Origin: Paraburkholderia nodosa
GTDB lineage: Bacteria > Pseudomonadota > Gammaproteobacteria > Burkholderiales > Burkholderiaceae
DNA length: 64,000 nucleotides
Direction of reading: 5' to 3'
Assembly (NCBI RefSeq): GCF_001718195.1
Contig: NZ_MCNV01000014.1
Coordinates: 1-64,000 of the forward strand
The notes below the pieces were generated by a model that was not told where the DNA came from, did not search any database, and saw only the letters and a program-made list of their open reading frames with translations. Positions 32,938-41,801 of the stretch are shown here, piece by piece. The position numbers and the translations under genes are program-made. The stretch's first letter is position 1. Each line of letters starts with the position of its first letter.

Positions 32938-33828
32938 GTGACTATCCACAAGCTGAGGTTTTGCACACTTGCGCTGTGCATCGCGTTCGCGTTATTGGGC
33001 CCCGGCGTGTGTCTGGCGGACCAGGTGAAAGTCATGATGTCGGGCTGGTTTGCGCCAGCGTATCGTGATCTGGGCCCGCAATTCGAAGACGAGAGCGGCT
33101 ATACGCTGGCCACCGTCTGGGGCGCTGCAACAGGCAACGCCCTGAATGCGATTCCCGTGCGGTTTGCGCGCGGCGAGTGGGCCGACGTGCTGATCGTGGT
33201 CAGCAATGCGCTCGACGACCAGGTTCGCGCGGGCAACGTGGTGCCCGGCAGCAAGGTGGACTTCGCACGCTCGCCAATTGGCCTCGCGGTGCGCGAGGGC
33301 GCGCCGCAACCGGACATCAGCACGGTCGACGGTTTGCGCCGCACGCTGCTTGCAGCGAAGTCGATTGTCTATCCGGATAGCGCGAGCGGCGTCTATATCG
33401 CCAACGAACTGTTTCCGCGTCTGGGCCTCGACGGGCGCGTGAAAAGCAGGAGCCGCATGGTTTCCGCCGAGCGGGTCGCCACTGTCGTCGCGAACGGCGA
33501 CGCCGAGATCGGCTTGCAACAGGTCGTGGAACTGTTGCCGGTGAAGGGGATAATAGTGGTCGGCAGTCTGCCCGCGGAAGTACAACGTTACACGGTGTAC
33601 TCCGGCGGCATTGCAACCACAGCGAGAAATCCTGTCGGCGCAGAAGCGCTGATCCGCTTTCTGTCCTCGCCGGAAGCGGCGGCGGCGATCACGCACAGCG
33701 GTCTCGAACCGATCACGGCACCGCAACCTCCTCCGCTGCTGCAGCCGCAACCGGCGCCGCAACTGCCGCTGCAACCACCACCGCAACCGCAACTGGCGCC
33801 ACAAGAACTGCAACCTCAACCGAATTGA
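32938..33828 (+). CDS. ModA-like periplasmic binding protein with Pro/Gln tail
   Basis: 296-residue type 2 periplasmic binding protein. A signal peptide (about 1-27, ending GVCLA) precedes a domain resembling the molybdate-binding ModA/WtpA group: VKVMMSGWFAPAYRDLGPQFEDESGYTLATVWGA, RFARGEWADVLIVVSNALDD, and the second-lobe GLQQVVELLPVKGIIVVGSLPAEVQ. The last 37 residues are almost only Pro, Gln, Leu and Ala, a tail not normal for the family. A GTG start is chosen because it places the signal peptide at the N-terminus; the ribosome site is weak. No ABC permease or ATPase lies nearby. Ligand specificity is therefore unclear. Confidence 0.82.
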   Translation: MTIHKLRFCTLALCIAFALLGPGVCLADQVKVMMSGWFAPAYRDLGPQFEDESGYTLATVWGAATGNALNAIPVRFARGEWADVLIVVSNALDDQVRAGNVVPGSKVDFARSPIGLAVREGAPQPDISTVDGLRRTLLAAKSIVYPDSASGVYIANELFPRLGLDGRVKSRSRMVSAERVATVVANGDAEIGLQQVVELLPVKGIIVVGSLPAEVQRYTVYSGGIATTARNPVGAEALIRFLSSPEAAAAITHSGLEPITAPQPPPLLQPQPAPQLPLQPPPQPQLAPQELQPQPN

Positions 33829-33873
33829 GCGAAGCAGCCGTCCGGCCGATCGGCCATCACCGAAAGCCGGCCA

Positions 33874-34332
33874 TCAACTGGCTGCCATCCCTTTTTCGGC
33901 CAGTTCTTTCTTCGCGCTTTCGTTCTTGGTCAGGTGCGTCAGGCCCATGCCGCGCAGGACGTTCGGCGCCTTCGTGAACTGGATGTTGTCATAGCCCACG
34001 ATCTCGATGCGATTGCCCCAGGGGTCGCGAAAATCCAGAAATGGACCGTCGAGCGGCTTCACGCCCGCCGCCTTGAGTGCGGCGCGCGCCGCCTCCTTGT
34101 CATCGACAACGAGGCCGACATGGCGGCCGTCGTCGGCGGGCTGTTTGCGCCCCGCCTGCAACGCGATGAATTGATCGCCAAGATCGATGAAGGCCATCGT
34201 CCTGCTCTTGCCGCGCAACTGAAAGTCGAAGATGCGGCCATAGAATGCCAGCGCTTCCTCGATGTCGCCGACTTCCAGCGCGACGTGATTGAAGCCGATG
34301 ACGCGCGGCCTGGTGGTTGAAGTGTCAACCAT
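33874..34332 (-). CDS. VOC-family (glyoxalase-like) protein
   Basis: 152-residue protein of the vicinal-oxygen-chelate superfamily. Beta-alpha-beta-beta-beta modules carry the metal-site pattern IGFNHVALEVGDIEEALAFYGRIFDF and HVGLVVDDKEAARAALKAAGVKP, ending DPWGNRIEIVGY. Likely metal ligands are the first His, the second-module His and the Glu of NRIEIV. A ribosome site AAGGAGG five bases before the second ATG makes the shorter start preferable. The gene converges on the ModA-like gene and is divergent from the radical SAM gene. The reaction is not predictable. Confidence 0.88.
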   Translation of the reverse strand: MVDTSTTRPRVIGFNHVALEVGDIEEALAFYGRIFDFQLRGKSRTMAFIDLGDQFIALQAGRKQPADDGRHVGLVVDDKEAARAALKAAGVKPLDGPFLDFRDPWGNRIEIVGYDNIQFTKAPNVLRGMGLTHLTKNESAKKELAEKGMAAS

Positions 34333-34563
34333 TTCCCCCTCCTTCTGCAGCCAGTGCATAGCGTTCGCAAACTCGCCCGGAACCGATATTCCGACGAGAC
34401 ACCCTCAAGTATGGGGATTGAAGTCGACTCGCACTAGCCGGTCAAACAAGATTTGTTGGAGTTATTTTTGAATAAGAATCGTACCCGATGCGGCGCGCGT
34501 GCATGGCGTAACCTATGATGGTTCGAGCGCAATGAGCCGGCAAACCGTGAGGGCACCAGCACC

Positions 34564-35730
34564 ATGGACAGGACAGAGCGGACTATCAAGTGGCGCAGTT
34601 TGCCAAATGTAAGCAACGACGCGAACGAGCCACGCAATCCATTGCCTGCGGTCTGTGACGTCTCAGTGACGAACGTTTGCAACGCTGCATGCGACTTCTG
34701 CGGCTTTTCTCGTGAGAAGAAAATGGCAGGTCCGCGCCGCTATCTCGATCCCGATGCGTTCGAGCGTGCGATGCCGATGCTGCGCAGACGCAAGATTCGC
34801 TACATGACGCTGCAGGGCGGAGAGCCTCTGGTGCACCCGCAAATCGAATCGCTCGTAGGCTCGGCCACGAAAGCCGGCATCCAGTGCGGCGTGATCACGA
34901 ACGGCTGGTTCCTTCCCCGCCACATCAAGCAGCTGGCTGACGCCGGCCTCAAGCGTCTCCTGATCTCGATCGATAGCGCGGACATGAGCGAGCACGAGCA
35001 CAATCGCGGCCTGCCCGGCCTTGCGGCCCGCATCCGCGAGGGCATCACCCAGGCGCATGCTTTCGGCATCCCGGTTTGCGCAACGGTTACGGTGAGCCGT
35101 CTGGTCCGTTACGCAGCGCTTCCCGAGACGCTCAATCAGCTTGGCTTCGATTCCGTGGTGTTCTCCTACCCAAGGCGCGACGCATTCGGTTCCACATCGC
35201 TCGTTTACGACGAAAATTCGAAGCTCGTCGACCTCAGCCGCGACGAACTGCTCGAAGCATTGAGTGCCATCGAGGCCCTCAAAAAGCGCTTTCGCGTGAT
35301 GGACCCGGGCGCTGCACTGGACGAAGTCGCGCGGTTCGTGCGCGGCGAACAGCAACTCATTCCGTGCATCGCCGGGAGCAAGTATTTTTATATCGACTGG
35401 AATCTCGATGTCTGGCGTTGCGAACCGTGGCATGAGCCCATGGGCTCTGTGTTCGACCTCGACCGCCTGCCCGATCAACGCGAACCGTGCAACGCCTGCA
35501 TGATGGGGTGCTACCGCCATGCCAGCGTGCTGATGCACGGCGCCAAGGCCGTCACTGACTCGGTCTATGCGCTCGGCAGGGGCGAGCTTCGCAGTGCTGT
35601 CAGCTTGTTGTTCCAGCGCGGCGTGGCGTATTCGCTGTGGTCACTCGCCACCGAAGAACTACCTCGAACGGCGCTTGGCGCACTGGCAGGACGGAGCGGC
35701 GCACGCCGTTCATCGCCGCAAGGCGCATGA
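34564..35730 (+). CDS. Radical SAM protein with SPASM-like C-terminal cysteines
   Basis: 388-residue radical S-adenosylmethionine enzyme. The [4Fe-4S] motif CNAACDFC (CxxxCxxC) lies at about 39-46. It is followed by MTLQGGEPLVHP, the GGE motif that binds SAM, and by VITNGWFL and LISIDSADMSEHEHNRG. A C-terminal cluster of cysteines (CIAGSKYFYIDWNLDVWRCEPW and CNACMMGC) suggests an extra iron-sulfur site as in SPASM or twitch domains. No precursor peptide, lipid or cofactor pathway genes are adjacent, so the substrate is unknown. It converges on the MDR gene, with 7 bases between the stops. Confidence 0.9.
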   Translation: MDRTERTIKWRSLPNVSNDANEPRNPLPAVCDVSVTNVCNAACDFCGFSREKKMAGPRRYLDPDAFERAMPMLRRRKIRYMTLQGGEPLVHPQIESLVGSATKAGIQCGVITNGWFLPRHIKQLADAGLKRLLISIDSADMSEHEHNRGLPGLAARIREGITQAHAFGIPVCATVTVSRLVRYAALPETLNQLGFDSVVFSYPRRDAFGSTSLVYDENSKLVDLSRDELLEALSAIEALKKRFRVMDPGAALDEVARFVRGEQQLIPCIAGSKYFYIDWNLDVWRCEPWHEPMGSVFDLDRLPDQREPCNACMMGCYRHASVLMHGAKAVTDSVYALGRGELRSAVSLLFQRGVAYSLWSLATEELPRTALGALAGRSGARRSSPQGA

Positions 35731-35737
35731 ATCGAGG

Positions 35738-36817
35738 CTACGGGCAAATCACCGTCATGTTGAACGGGCCGCCGTTCGCCGCCGCGTGCGCGACGGCCTC
35801 GTTCGCATCGTCGAGCGCGAAGGCCGTCACGTCGAAATGGCGCAGATCGAGCAGTGCCCCGTTAATCAAACCTGTCATGAGCGTCACGGCTTGCGTGGGG
35901 TACATCCATTTGCCCCGCACCGTGATGTCATTGCGCATGATCCACGGATAAGGCAGTTCGAGCCCGGCGCCACCGAGCATGCCGACCCCGCCCATCAGGA
36001 CCACGCGCCCGTATGGGCGGACCGCCATCACCGCGGCGCGCACCGTCGTCGCCGGAACCGATGGCGGCATCAGGTCCATTACGCAGTCGATCGGCCCAGG
36101 CGCCGCCTGTTGCATGCGCTCACGGTCCGTTGCTTCGTCGCCGGAAAGCGCCACGGTCCGCACGCGCTCGCCGAAGTGGCGCGCCAGTTTGTCGAGCGCC
36201 TGTACATTGCGCCCGGGGGCTACGACGCACCGCGCACCCATGGCGAGCGCGACCGCGACGCACGCGCTGCCGAAGTTGCCGGTCGCGCCGCTCACGAGCA
36301 GGATCTCGCCCGCCCGCAGATCGGACGCGAGCAGCCCGCCATAAGGCACGAGCAGCGTATTGAGCGCACACCATCGCGCAGCGTCGGCCGGATCGATGTC
36401 GCCGATACGCACCGCGTTTTCGGTCGGCACCCTAAGCTGTTCCGCGAACGGGCCGTCATGAAAATAGCGCTGCAATTTCTGGGCGCCCTCGCCCCGCGCG
36501 CTCCAGCCCTGCAGCACGATGTCGGGCATGAGCGCGTCGTCGCGCGCGCGCACCGTCGGATCGCAGAACACCCAGTCGCCCGGTTGCAGTTTCGTCGCAT
36601 CCGGGCCGACGGTCCGGACCCGGCCGATCGCGCCGCAACCAGGCACGATCGGCAGGTCGATGGGATAGCGGCGTTCTCCACTAAACACTTCCTGCGCATA
36701 GGACAACACCGGCGCCGCAACGACGTCCACGACGACCTCGCCAGTGCCGGCGGTGGGGTCCGGTATCTGTTCGATCGTGAGCGGCGCGTTGAGGGTTTTC
36801 AGAATGGCAGCTTTCAT
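35738..36817 (-). CDS. Medium-chain dehydrogenase/quinone reductase family protein
   Basis: 359-residue MDR oxidoreductase. The N-terminal GroES-like part begins MKAAILKTLNAPLTIEQIPDP and contains PGCGAIGRVRTVG. The NAD(P)-binding motif is LLVSGATGNFGSACVAVALAMGA. The structural-zinc cysteine cluster of classical alcohol dehydrogenases is absent, so this is a zinc-free quinone-reductase or enoyl-reductase-like member. It is divergent from an XRE-family regulator across about 110 bases and is the likely target of that regulator. The substrate is unknown. Confidence 0.9.
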   Translation of the reverse strand: MKAAILKTLNAPLTIEQIPDPTAGTGEVVVDVVAAPVLSYAQEVFSGERRYPIDLPIVPGCGAIGRVRTVGPDATKLQPGDWVFCDPTVRARDDALMPDIVLQGWSARGEGAQKLQRYFHDGPFAEQLRVPTENAVRIGDIDPADAARWCALNTLLVPYGGLLASDLRAGEILLVSGATGNFGSACVAVALAMGARCVVAPGRNVQALDKLARHFGERVRTVALSGDEATDRERMQQAAPGPIDCVMDLMPPSVPATTVRAAVMAVRPYGRVVLMGGVGMLGGAGLELPYPWIMRNDITVRGKWMYPTQAVTLMTGLINGALLDLRHFDVTAFALDDANEAVAHAAANGGPFNMTVICP

Positions 36818-36929
36818 GGCGCTTCCAGAAGGGGGACCGAGCCGATTCTGGCAGGCTTAGAATGGGCAACAAGGCCCGCTGCGATCCCAGGATTGCGCAG
36901 TCCCACCCACCCTGCACGAAGCGAACGCG

Positions 36930-37718
36930 ATGACCGCCACGACACAAACCCAATTCGGCGATTTTCTGCGCTCCCGGCGCAAGAAGCTGAGCCCCGACGA
37001 CGTTGGCCTTAACGGCGGCCGGCGCCGCCGCACGCCCGGCCTGCGGCGTGAAGAAGTCGCGGAACTCGCGGGCATCGGCGTCGACTGGTATGTCCGGCTC
37101 GAGCAGGGGCGCGCGGTCAGCCCTTCGGCTTCGACGCTCGATGCACTTGCCCAGGCACTGCGGCTCGACAAGGCCGAAGCCGCCCATTTGCGCGCGCTCG
37201 CGCAGCGCGGCGAGGCGCGCGTCTTCGCCCGCGAGAGCGTGCCGCCGACCCTTGCGCGGATCGTCGCCAGTCTCGGTCTGCCCGCTTACGTCACGGGCCG
37301 GCGCTGGGACATCCTCGTGTGCAACGAGGCCGCCTCCGATCTGCTTGGCTTCGATCGCCTCGCTGCGGCAGATCGCAACATCATGATCTACATGTTCATC
37401 GAACCGGAGGCACGGCGGCTCTTTGGCGCGGGCTGGCCCGATGAAGCGCGCCGCATGATCGCGCTGTTTCGCACGAGCCACGACCTCCATGCAGGCGACC
37501 CGGCGTTCGTCGAACTGGTCGAGCGCCTGCGTTCAGGCAGCGAGGAATTCGTGAGGTGGTGGAGTGCGCACGACGTGCGCAGCGGCGCATCGGGCCAGAA
37601 GGTCCTGGCGCACGCGAAGCACGGTACGCAGCGCTACGAGTACGCAACGTTTCAGGCGAACGACGATCCGGCGCTGAAACTCGCGATTTATACGCCGGTC
37701 GACACGAATGCCGTCTAG
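36930..37718 (+). CDS. XRE-type regulator with MmyB-like ligand domain
   Basis: 262-residue regulator. The helix-turn-helix covers about 8-82 (FLRSRRKKLSPDDVGL, TPGLRREEVAELAGIGVDWYVRLEQGR). A C-terminal MmyB-like PAS-fold domain follows (about 105-255: RRWDILVCNEAASDLLGFDRL, then EEFVRWWSAHDVR). Such proteins often sit next to, and control, the divergent oxidoreductase gene. Its stop overlaps that of the convergent DD-peptidase gene. No strong ribosome site; the ATG is chosen by family alignment. Confidence 0.92.
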   Translation: MTATTQTQFGDFLRSRRKKLSPDDVGLNGGRRRRTPGLRREEVAELAGIGVDWYVRLEQGRAVSPSASTLDALAQALRLDKAEAAHLRALAQRGEARVFARESVPPTLARIVASLGLPAYVTGRRWDILVCNEAASDLLGFDRLAAADRNIMIYMFIEPEARRLFGAGWPDEARRMIALFRTSHDLHAGDPAFVELVERLRSGSEEFVRWWSAHDVRSGASGQKVLAHAKHGTQRYEYATFQANDDPALKLAIYTPVDTNAV

Positions 37719-38704
37719 CCTAGCGCGGCAACCAGCGTATGGTGCGCCCGCTTGCCGGCATGGTGTTTGACGCTCTGCCGGTGCGCACCGGACGTCGGGG
37801 CGCTCGGGTACGATGCGAGCCGCACCCTGACGCCGTGCGAACGCGCGAGCATCGAATAGTGATGATGCGCACGGGCGCTTGCGTAATAGCGCGGTTCCAC
37901 GACCGGCGTGTCGTCGCCGTTCAGCCATCGCCGTATCGTGACGAGATCGGCAGAGCGTCCCCACGAGGTTCGCGAGCCGAGCAGCGCAATCATGACCTGC
38001 CCGTTCGGCATGTTCGCATCGACCACGATGCAGCGCCCCGCCTCGCGGATATAGCCTGTCTTTGCGACCAGCACGTCCCAGTCGGCTGAGCTCACTATCG
38101 GGTCGGTGTTGTGATAGAACCGCGTCCTCGTGCCGATCGCCTCTTCGTAACGGGGAAGCGTCGTGTATTCGCTGATCAACGGATAGCGCGCCGCGGCGTC
38201 CGCCATCTTCACGACATCGCGCGCCGTCGAGAGATTCTCGGGCGAGAGCCCGGTTGGATCGTCGAAGTGCGTACTGGCCATATTCAGCGCGCGCGCCTTT
38301 TCATTCATCTGCCGGATGAACGCCGCCTGGCCGCCCGGGAACGCATGCGAAAGCGCGGATGCAGCGCGGTTCTCCGACGCCATGAGCGCAAGACGCAGCA
38401 TTTCTCCTCGCTCGAGCGACGCACCGATAGGGATGCGGGACCCCGTATGCTTGAGCCGATCGATGTCGTCGTTGTCGACGGTCACCGTGTCACCCAACGG
38501 CTGGGCGCTGTCCAGCACGACCATCGCCGTCATCAGCTTGGTGAGCGACGCGATCGGCTGGGCCTCGTCGGCGTTCTTTTCGAGCAGGACTTCGTGGCGC
38601 GCGACGTCATACACGATCGCGCTGTGTGAATGGAGGAATGGCGTCTCGCTCCACGCGACGAACGGCGCCGAAGCGAGCAATAGCGCGCTGAGGAATTTTT
38701 TCAT
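37715..38704 (-). CDS. pbpG: D-alanyl-D-alanine endopeptidase/carboxypeptidase, PbpG-type
   Basis: 329-residue periplasmic low-molecular-weight penicillin-binding protein (peptidase S11). A signal peptide covers about 1-19. Active-site motifs are SLTK (53-56, catalytic Ser53 and Lys56), SEN (110-112) and KTG (215-217). It trims peptidoglycan peptide cross-links or stems. A His-rich basic C-terminal tail (about 285-329) is longer than in E. coli PBP7. The ATG of the MKKFL start is taken because it gives a normal signal peptide. Stops of this gene and the XRE gene overlap. Confidence 0.92.
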   Translation of the reverse strand: MKKFLSALLLASAPFVAWSETPFLHSHSAIVYDVARHEVLLEKNADEAQPIASLTKLMTAMVVLDSAQPLGDTVTVDNDDIDRLKHTGSRIPIGASLERGEMLRLALMASENRAASALSHAFPGGQAAFIRQMNEKARALNMASTHFDDPTGLSPENLSTARDVVKMADAAARYPLISEYTTLPRYEEAIGTRTRFYHNTDPIVSSADWDVLVAKTGYIREAGRCIVVDANMPNGQVMIALLGSRTSWGRSADLVTIRRWLNGDDTPVVEPRYYASARAHHHYSMLARSHGVRVRLASYPSAPTSGAHRQSVKHHAGKRAHHTLVAALG

Positions 38705-38896
38705 GGCGTTCACACCCTGGGACGGCAATCAGGCGATGGCGGGTCCAACGTGCAACTGATCCCCAACGATTCAACTGTAGTTGCTCGTTGCACGAATGAG
38801 TGTGGGAAAGAGGACAGAATTCTTGCCCTTCACGCCGAGTATTTAGCGGCTTGCGAAAATTCCTCGGGCGTCAGCGAAACCGCCCGTTTCATGGCG

Positions 38897-40219
38897 TCAG
38901 GCAGACAGCCGTTCGACGATCTCATCGAACGAAGGCCGCCTGTCGACCTGCTCGGCGAAACAGTCTGCAATCAGCGCATCGAAGCCGGCGTCGCGTTCAT
39001 TAGCCTCTGCGGCCAGACGTTGCGCGAGTTCTTCCAGCAGACAGCCGAACGCACGCACCTCGATGCGCTCGAGCGCCTGGGACTGTGCGCGATCGTCGAT
39101 ATCGTGAAAGGACGCCGCGCCGAAGTCGCCGAGCAATACGTGCCCTGAGCCGTCGTGCAGGATGTTGTGCGCATAGAGATCGCCGTGCATGATCCCGCGC
39201 CCATGCAGATGCCGCGCCGCCGACGCGATCCCGCGTGCGATCTGCAACGCAACCGGCCTGTCGAACAGAACATCGGCTGCGTAGACGTCCCGCGTACACG
39301 AGTCGAGGCTCGGCGGCCCGGCGAGATTGACGAACGACGGAGGGATCAGTTCCATCACGAGGCCGTGCTCGCCCAGCGGATGACCCGTGATCTTGCCGAG
39401 CACCGGGATGAGGTTCGCGTGCGGCCCGGCTTGCAGGCACGCCGCCATTTCCAGTTCCGGCAAACCGTCGCTCGTCACCGCGCCCTTGAACAGCTTGACG
39501 GCGACCGCCTCCACCGGATGCCCGTCGCGCAGGAGACGCGTCGCGCGATGCGTCACGCCCGATGCGCCCTCGCCGAGCGTTTGTCCGAGTGCGAGCGTAT
39601 GCCAGTCGATATCGGGCACCGGCGAATCGGCCAGCGCCACCTGCTCGCGCACCACGTTCAGCGGATTGCCGGCGTAGGCGAGCCACGCCAGGCGCGGCAG
39701 GCGCAACAGCCAGTCGGGCAAGGCGTCGAGCCGGTTCGCCGAAATCCGCAGCAGCTCGAGCCGGCTGCACGCGGCCATCGTCTCGGGCAACGAGCGCAGC
39801 CGGTTGCCGGCAAGCATCAGCTTCTGCAGATTCGGACGTTCGCCGATTTCGGGCGGCAGCGCGTCGATGTCGTTATCGGTCAGGATCAGCCAGCGCAATT
39901 GCGGCGGCAGCGCGCGCCCCGTAACGCGGCGGATGCGGTTCGCCTTGAAGCCGACCATGCTCAGCGATTCGCAGTCGCCGAGTACAGGCGGCAACTCGGT
40001 GAACGGGTTGTTCGAAGCGAACAGTATGCGCAGACGGCGCAGCCTCGGCAGGTCGTCCGGCAGCGACGTGAGCGCATTGCCCGAGAGGTCGAGCACCTCG
40101 AGGGTGTCGGCGAGATCGAAGATTTCGCGCGGAAATTCGGTCAACCCGCAAGCGAGCTTGAGCTGTCGTGCGCCGGCGAGTTGCCCGTCACGCAGTTGTT
40201 CGAGAGTAGCGGTCTTCAC
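38897..40219 (-). CDS. Leucine-rich-repeat Ser/Thr protein kinase fusion
   Basis: About 440 residues with a eukaryote-like layout. Roughly seven leucine-rich repeats (about 18-190, for example LEVLDLSGNALTSLPDDL and LQKLMLAGNRLRSLPETM) are followed by a protein-kinase domain. Kinase elements present are the glycine loop GEGASG (216-221), Lys242 in VAVKLFKG, the catalytic HGDLYAHN (Asp347, Asn352) and DFG (365-367). No signal peptide or membrane segment is seen, so it should be cytosolic. A GTG is chosen because it places the first repeat at the usual position; an upstream ATG would add 22 residues. Targets are unknown; the LRRs could bind a partner protein. Confidence 0.9.
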   Translation of the reverse strand: MKTATLEQLRDGQLAGARQLKLACGLTEFPREIFDLADTLEVLDLSGNALTSLPDDLPRLRRLRILFASNNPFTELPPVLGDCESLSMVGFKANRIRRVTGRALPPQLRWLILTDNDIDALPPEIGERPNLQKLMLAGNRLRSLPETMAACSRLELLRISANRLDALPDWLLRLPRLAWLAYAGNPLNVVREQVALADSPVPDIDWHTLALGQTLGEGASGVTHRATRLLRDGHPVEAVAVKLFKGAVTSDGLPELEMAACLQAGPHANLIPVLGKITGHPLGEHGLVMELIPPSFVNLAGPPSLDSCTRDVYAADVLFDRPVALQIARGIASAARHLHGRGIMHGDLYAHNILHDGSGHVLLGDFGAASFHDIDDRAQSQALERIEVRAFGCLLEELAQRLAAEANERDAGFDALIADCFAEQVDRRPSFDEIVERLSA

Positions 40220-40346
40220 GCGTGAATTGAATCGAGTAATGGCAAGGAAGTCGCAAGCGCCGCTGCACAACGCAGCGCCGACCATCGCAATTCTAGCGGG
40301 TGACTCGCCTGGACTGCATCCTGGGCCGCATTTCCGACTGCATGTT

Positions 40347-41801
40347 TCAGGAATGCGCCGGGTCGCTTGCGGCAGCCTGCTCAGGCACGCTCGACGTGGA
40401 CCAGCCGCCGCCCAGCACCTTGTACAGCGTGACCTGATTCGAGAGCTTCGCCAGCTCGTCGGTGACGAGTTGCTCCTGTGCCGTATAGAGCGTGCGCTGC
40501 GCTGTGAGCACGGTCAGGAAGCTGTCGGTGCCGGTCTTGTAGCGCGCCTGCGCGAGGTCGTAGTAATCCTGCGCCGATTTCACGTAGTCGCGGTCCGCCG
40601 CGACCTGCTCGACATAGGTCGCGCGCCCCGCCAGTGCGTTCGACACTTCCTTGAACGCCGTCTGGATCGCCTTTTCGTAGTCGGCCACGTCGATATCCTT
40701 CTCGATCTTCGCAACGTCGAGCGACGCCTTGTTGCTGCCGTAATCGAAGATCGGCATCGTGATCGTCGGCGCGAAGGTCCACGCACCCGTGCTCGCCTTG
40801 AACAACTGCGAGAGGCTCGTGCTAGCCGTGCCGGCGCTCGCCGTCAGCTCGATCTTGGGAAAGAACGCCGCGCGCGCGGCGCCGATGTTCGCGTTCGCCG
40901 CCTTGAGCGTATGTTCCGCCTCGATGATATCGGGCCGTCGCGCGAGCAAGTCGGACGGGATGCCCGCATCGACGTCCGCGAACATCGCGTCGCTCTCGAG
41001 CAGAGTAGGCCCCGTGGCGAAGTCGTCGGGCAACGGACAGCCGATTTCGGCGATCAGATTGTTGCGGTCCTGCGCGACCGCGCGCGTGTATGACGCCACG
41101 CTCGCGCGTGCGCTCGCAAGCGACGTCTGCGCCTCGCGCACGTCCTGAAGCGACGCGCTGCCGATCTTCATCATGCTCACCGTGAGGTCGTAGGTGTTCT
41201 GGTCGGCCGCGGCGGTGTCGGTCGAAACCTTCAGCAAGGTCTCATCGGAGAGCAATTGCAGATAGTCGGTCGCGACATCGGCCACGAGCGAAAGCTGCGT
41301 GCTCGTGCGCGAGGCCTGCGTCGACAGATAGTTCTCGAGCGCCTGGCGCTTGAGGCTGCGGATGCGCCCAAAAAAGTCGATTTCCCACGACGTCGTGCCG
41401 ACGGAAACGGTATTCGAGTGGCTCACCGCGCCGTCGGTGCGCGTGTTCGTGAGCGAGCCGCCGGCGTCGATCGTCGGCGCCAGCTCCGCGCGCGTGATGC
41501 GGTACTGCGCCTCGTACTCGGCCACCTGCAGCGCCGCCACCCGCAAGTCCCGGTTGTGGTCGAGTGCGAGCGCGATCAGTTCCTGCAGGCGCGAGTCCTT
41601 GAAGTAATCGCGCCAGCCGACGTCGGCCGCGTTCGGCGCCGCAGGTGATGTCGAGGGCGTAGCCGCCGATGCACCCATAGCGTACGCGGCGCCCGTTGGC
41701 CAGGCGGTGGCGACCGGCGCAGCGGGCCGTTGATAAACCGGGTCGAGAGAACACGCACTCAATGCTGCCGCACAGAGCACGGACAGAAGCTTCAATTTCA
41801 T
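40347..41801 (-). CDS. RND efflux outer-membrane factor lipoprotein, NodT family
   Basis: 484-residue outer-membrane channel subunit (TolC-like, OprM/NodT). A lipoprotein signal peptide ends in the lipobox LSACS. It is followed by two repeats of the outer-membrane efflux protein domain, including NNLIAEIGCPLP and DLLARRPDIIEAEHTLKAANANIGAARAAFFPKIELTAS. A proline/alanine-rich linker occupies about 22-60. It is the last gene of the three-gene pump operon; its ATG overlaps the pump stop (ATGA). Confidence 0.94.
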   Translation of the reverse strand: MKLKLLSVLCAAALSACSLDPVYQRPAAPVATAWPTGAAYAMGASAATPSTSPAAPNAADVGWRDYFKDSRLQELIALALDHNRDLRVAALQVAEYEAQYRITRAELAPTIDAGGSLTNTRTDGAVSHSNTVSVGTTSWEIDFFGRIRSLKRQALENYLSTQASRTSTQLSLVADVATDYLQLLSDETLLKVSTDTAAADQNTYDLTVSMMKIGSASLQDVREAQTSLASARASVASYTRAVAQDRNNLIAEIGCPLPDDFATGPTLLESDAMFADVDAGIPSDLLARRPDIIEAEHTLKAANANIGAARAAFFPKIELTASAGTASTSLSQLFKASTGAWTFAPTITMPIFDYGSNKASLDVAKIEKDIDVADYEKAIQTAFKEVSNALAGRATYVEQVAADRDYVKSAQDYYDLAQARYKTGTDSFLTVLTAQRTLYTAQEQLVTDELAKLSNQVTLYKVLGGGWSTSSVPEQAAASDPAHS

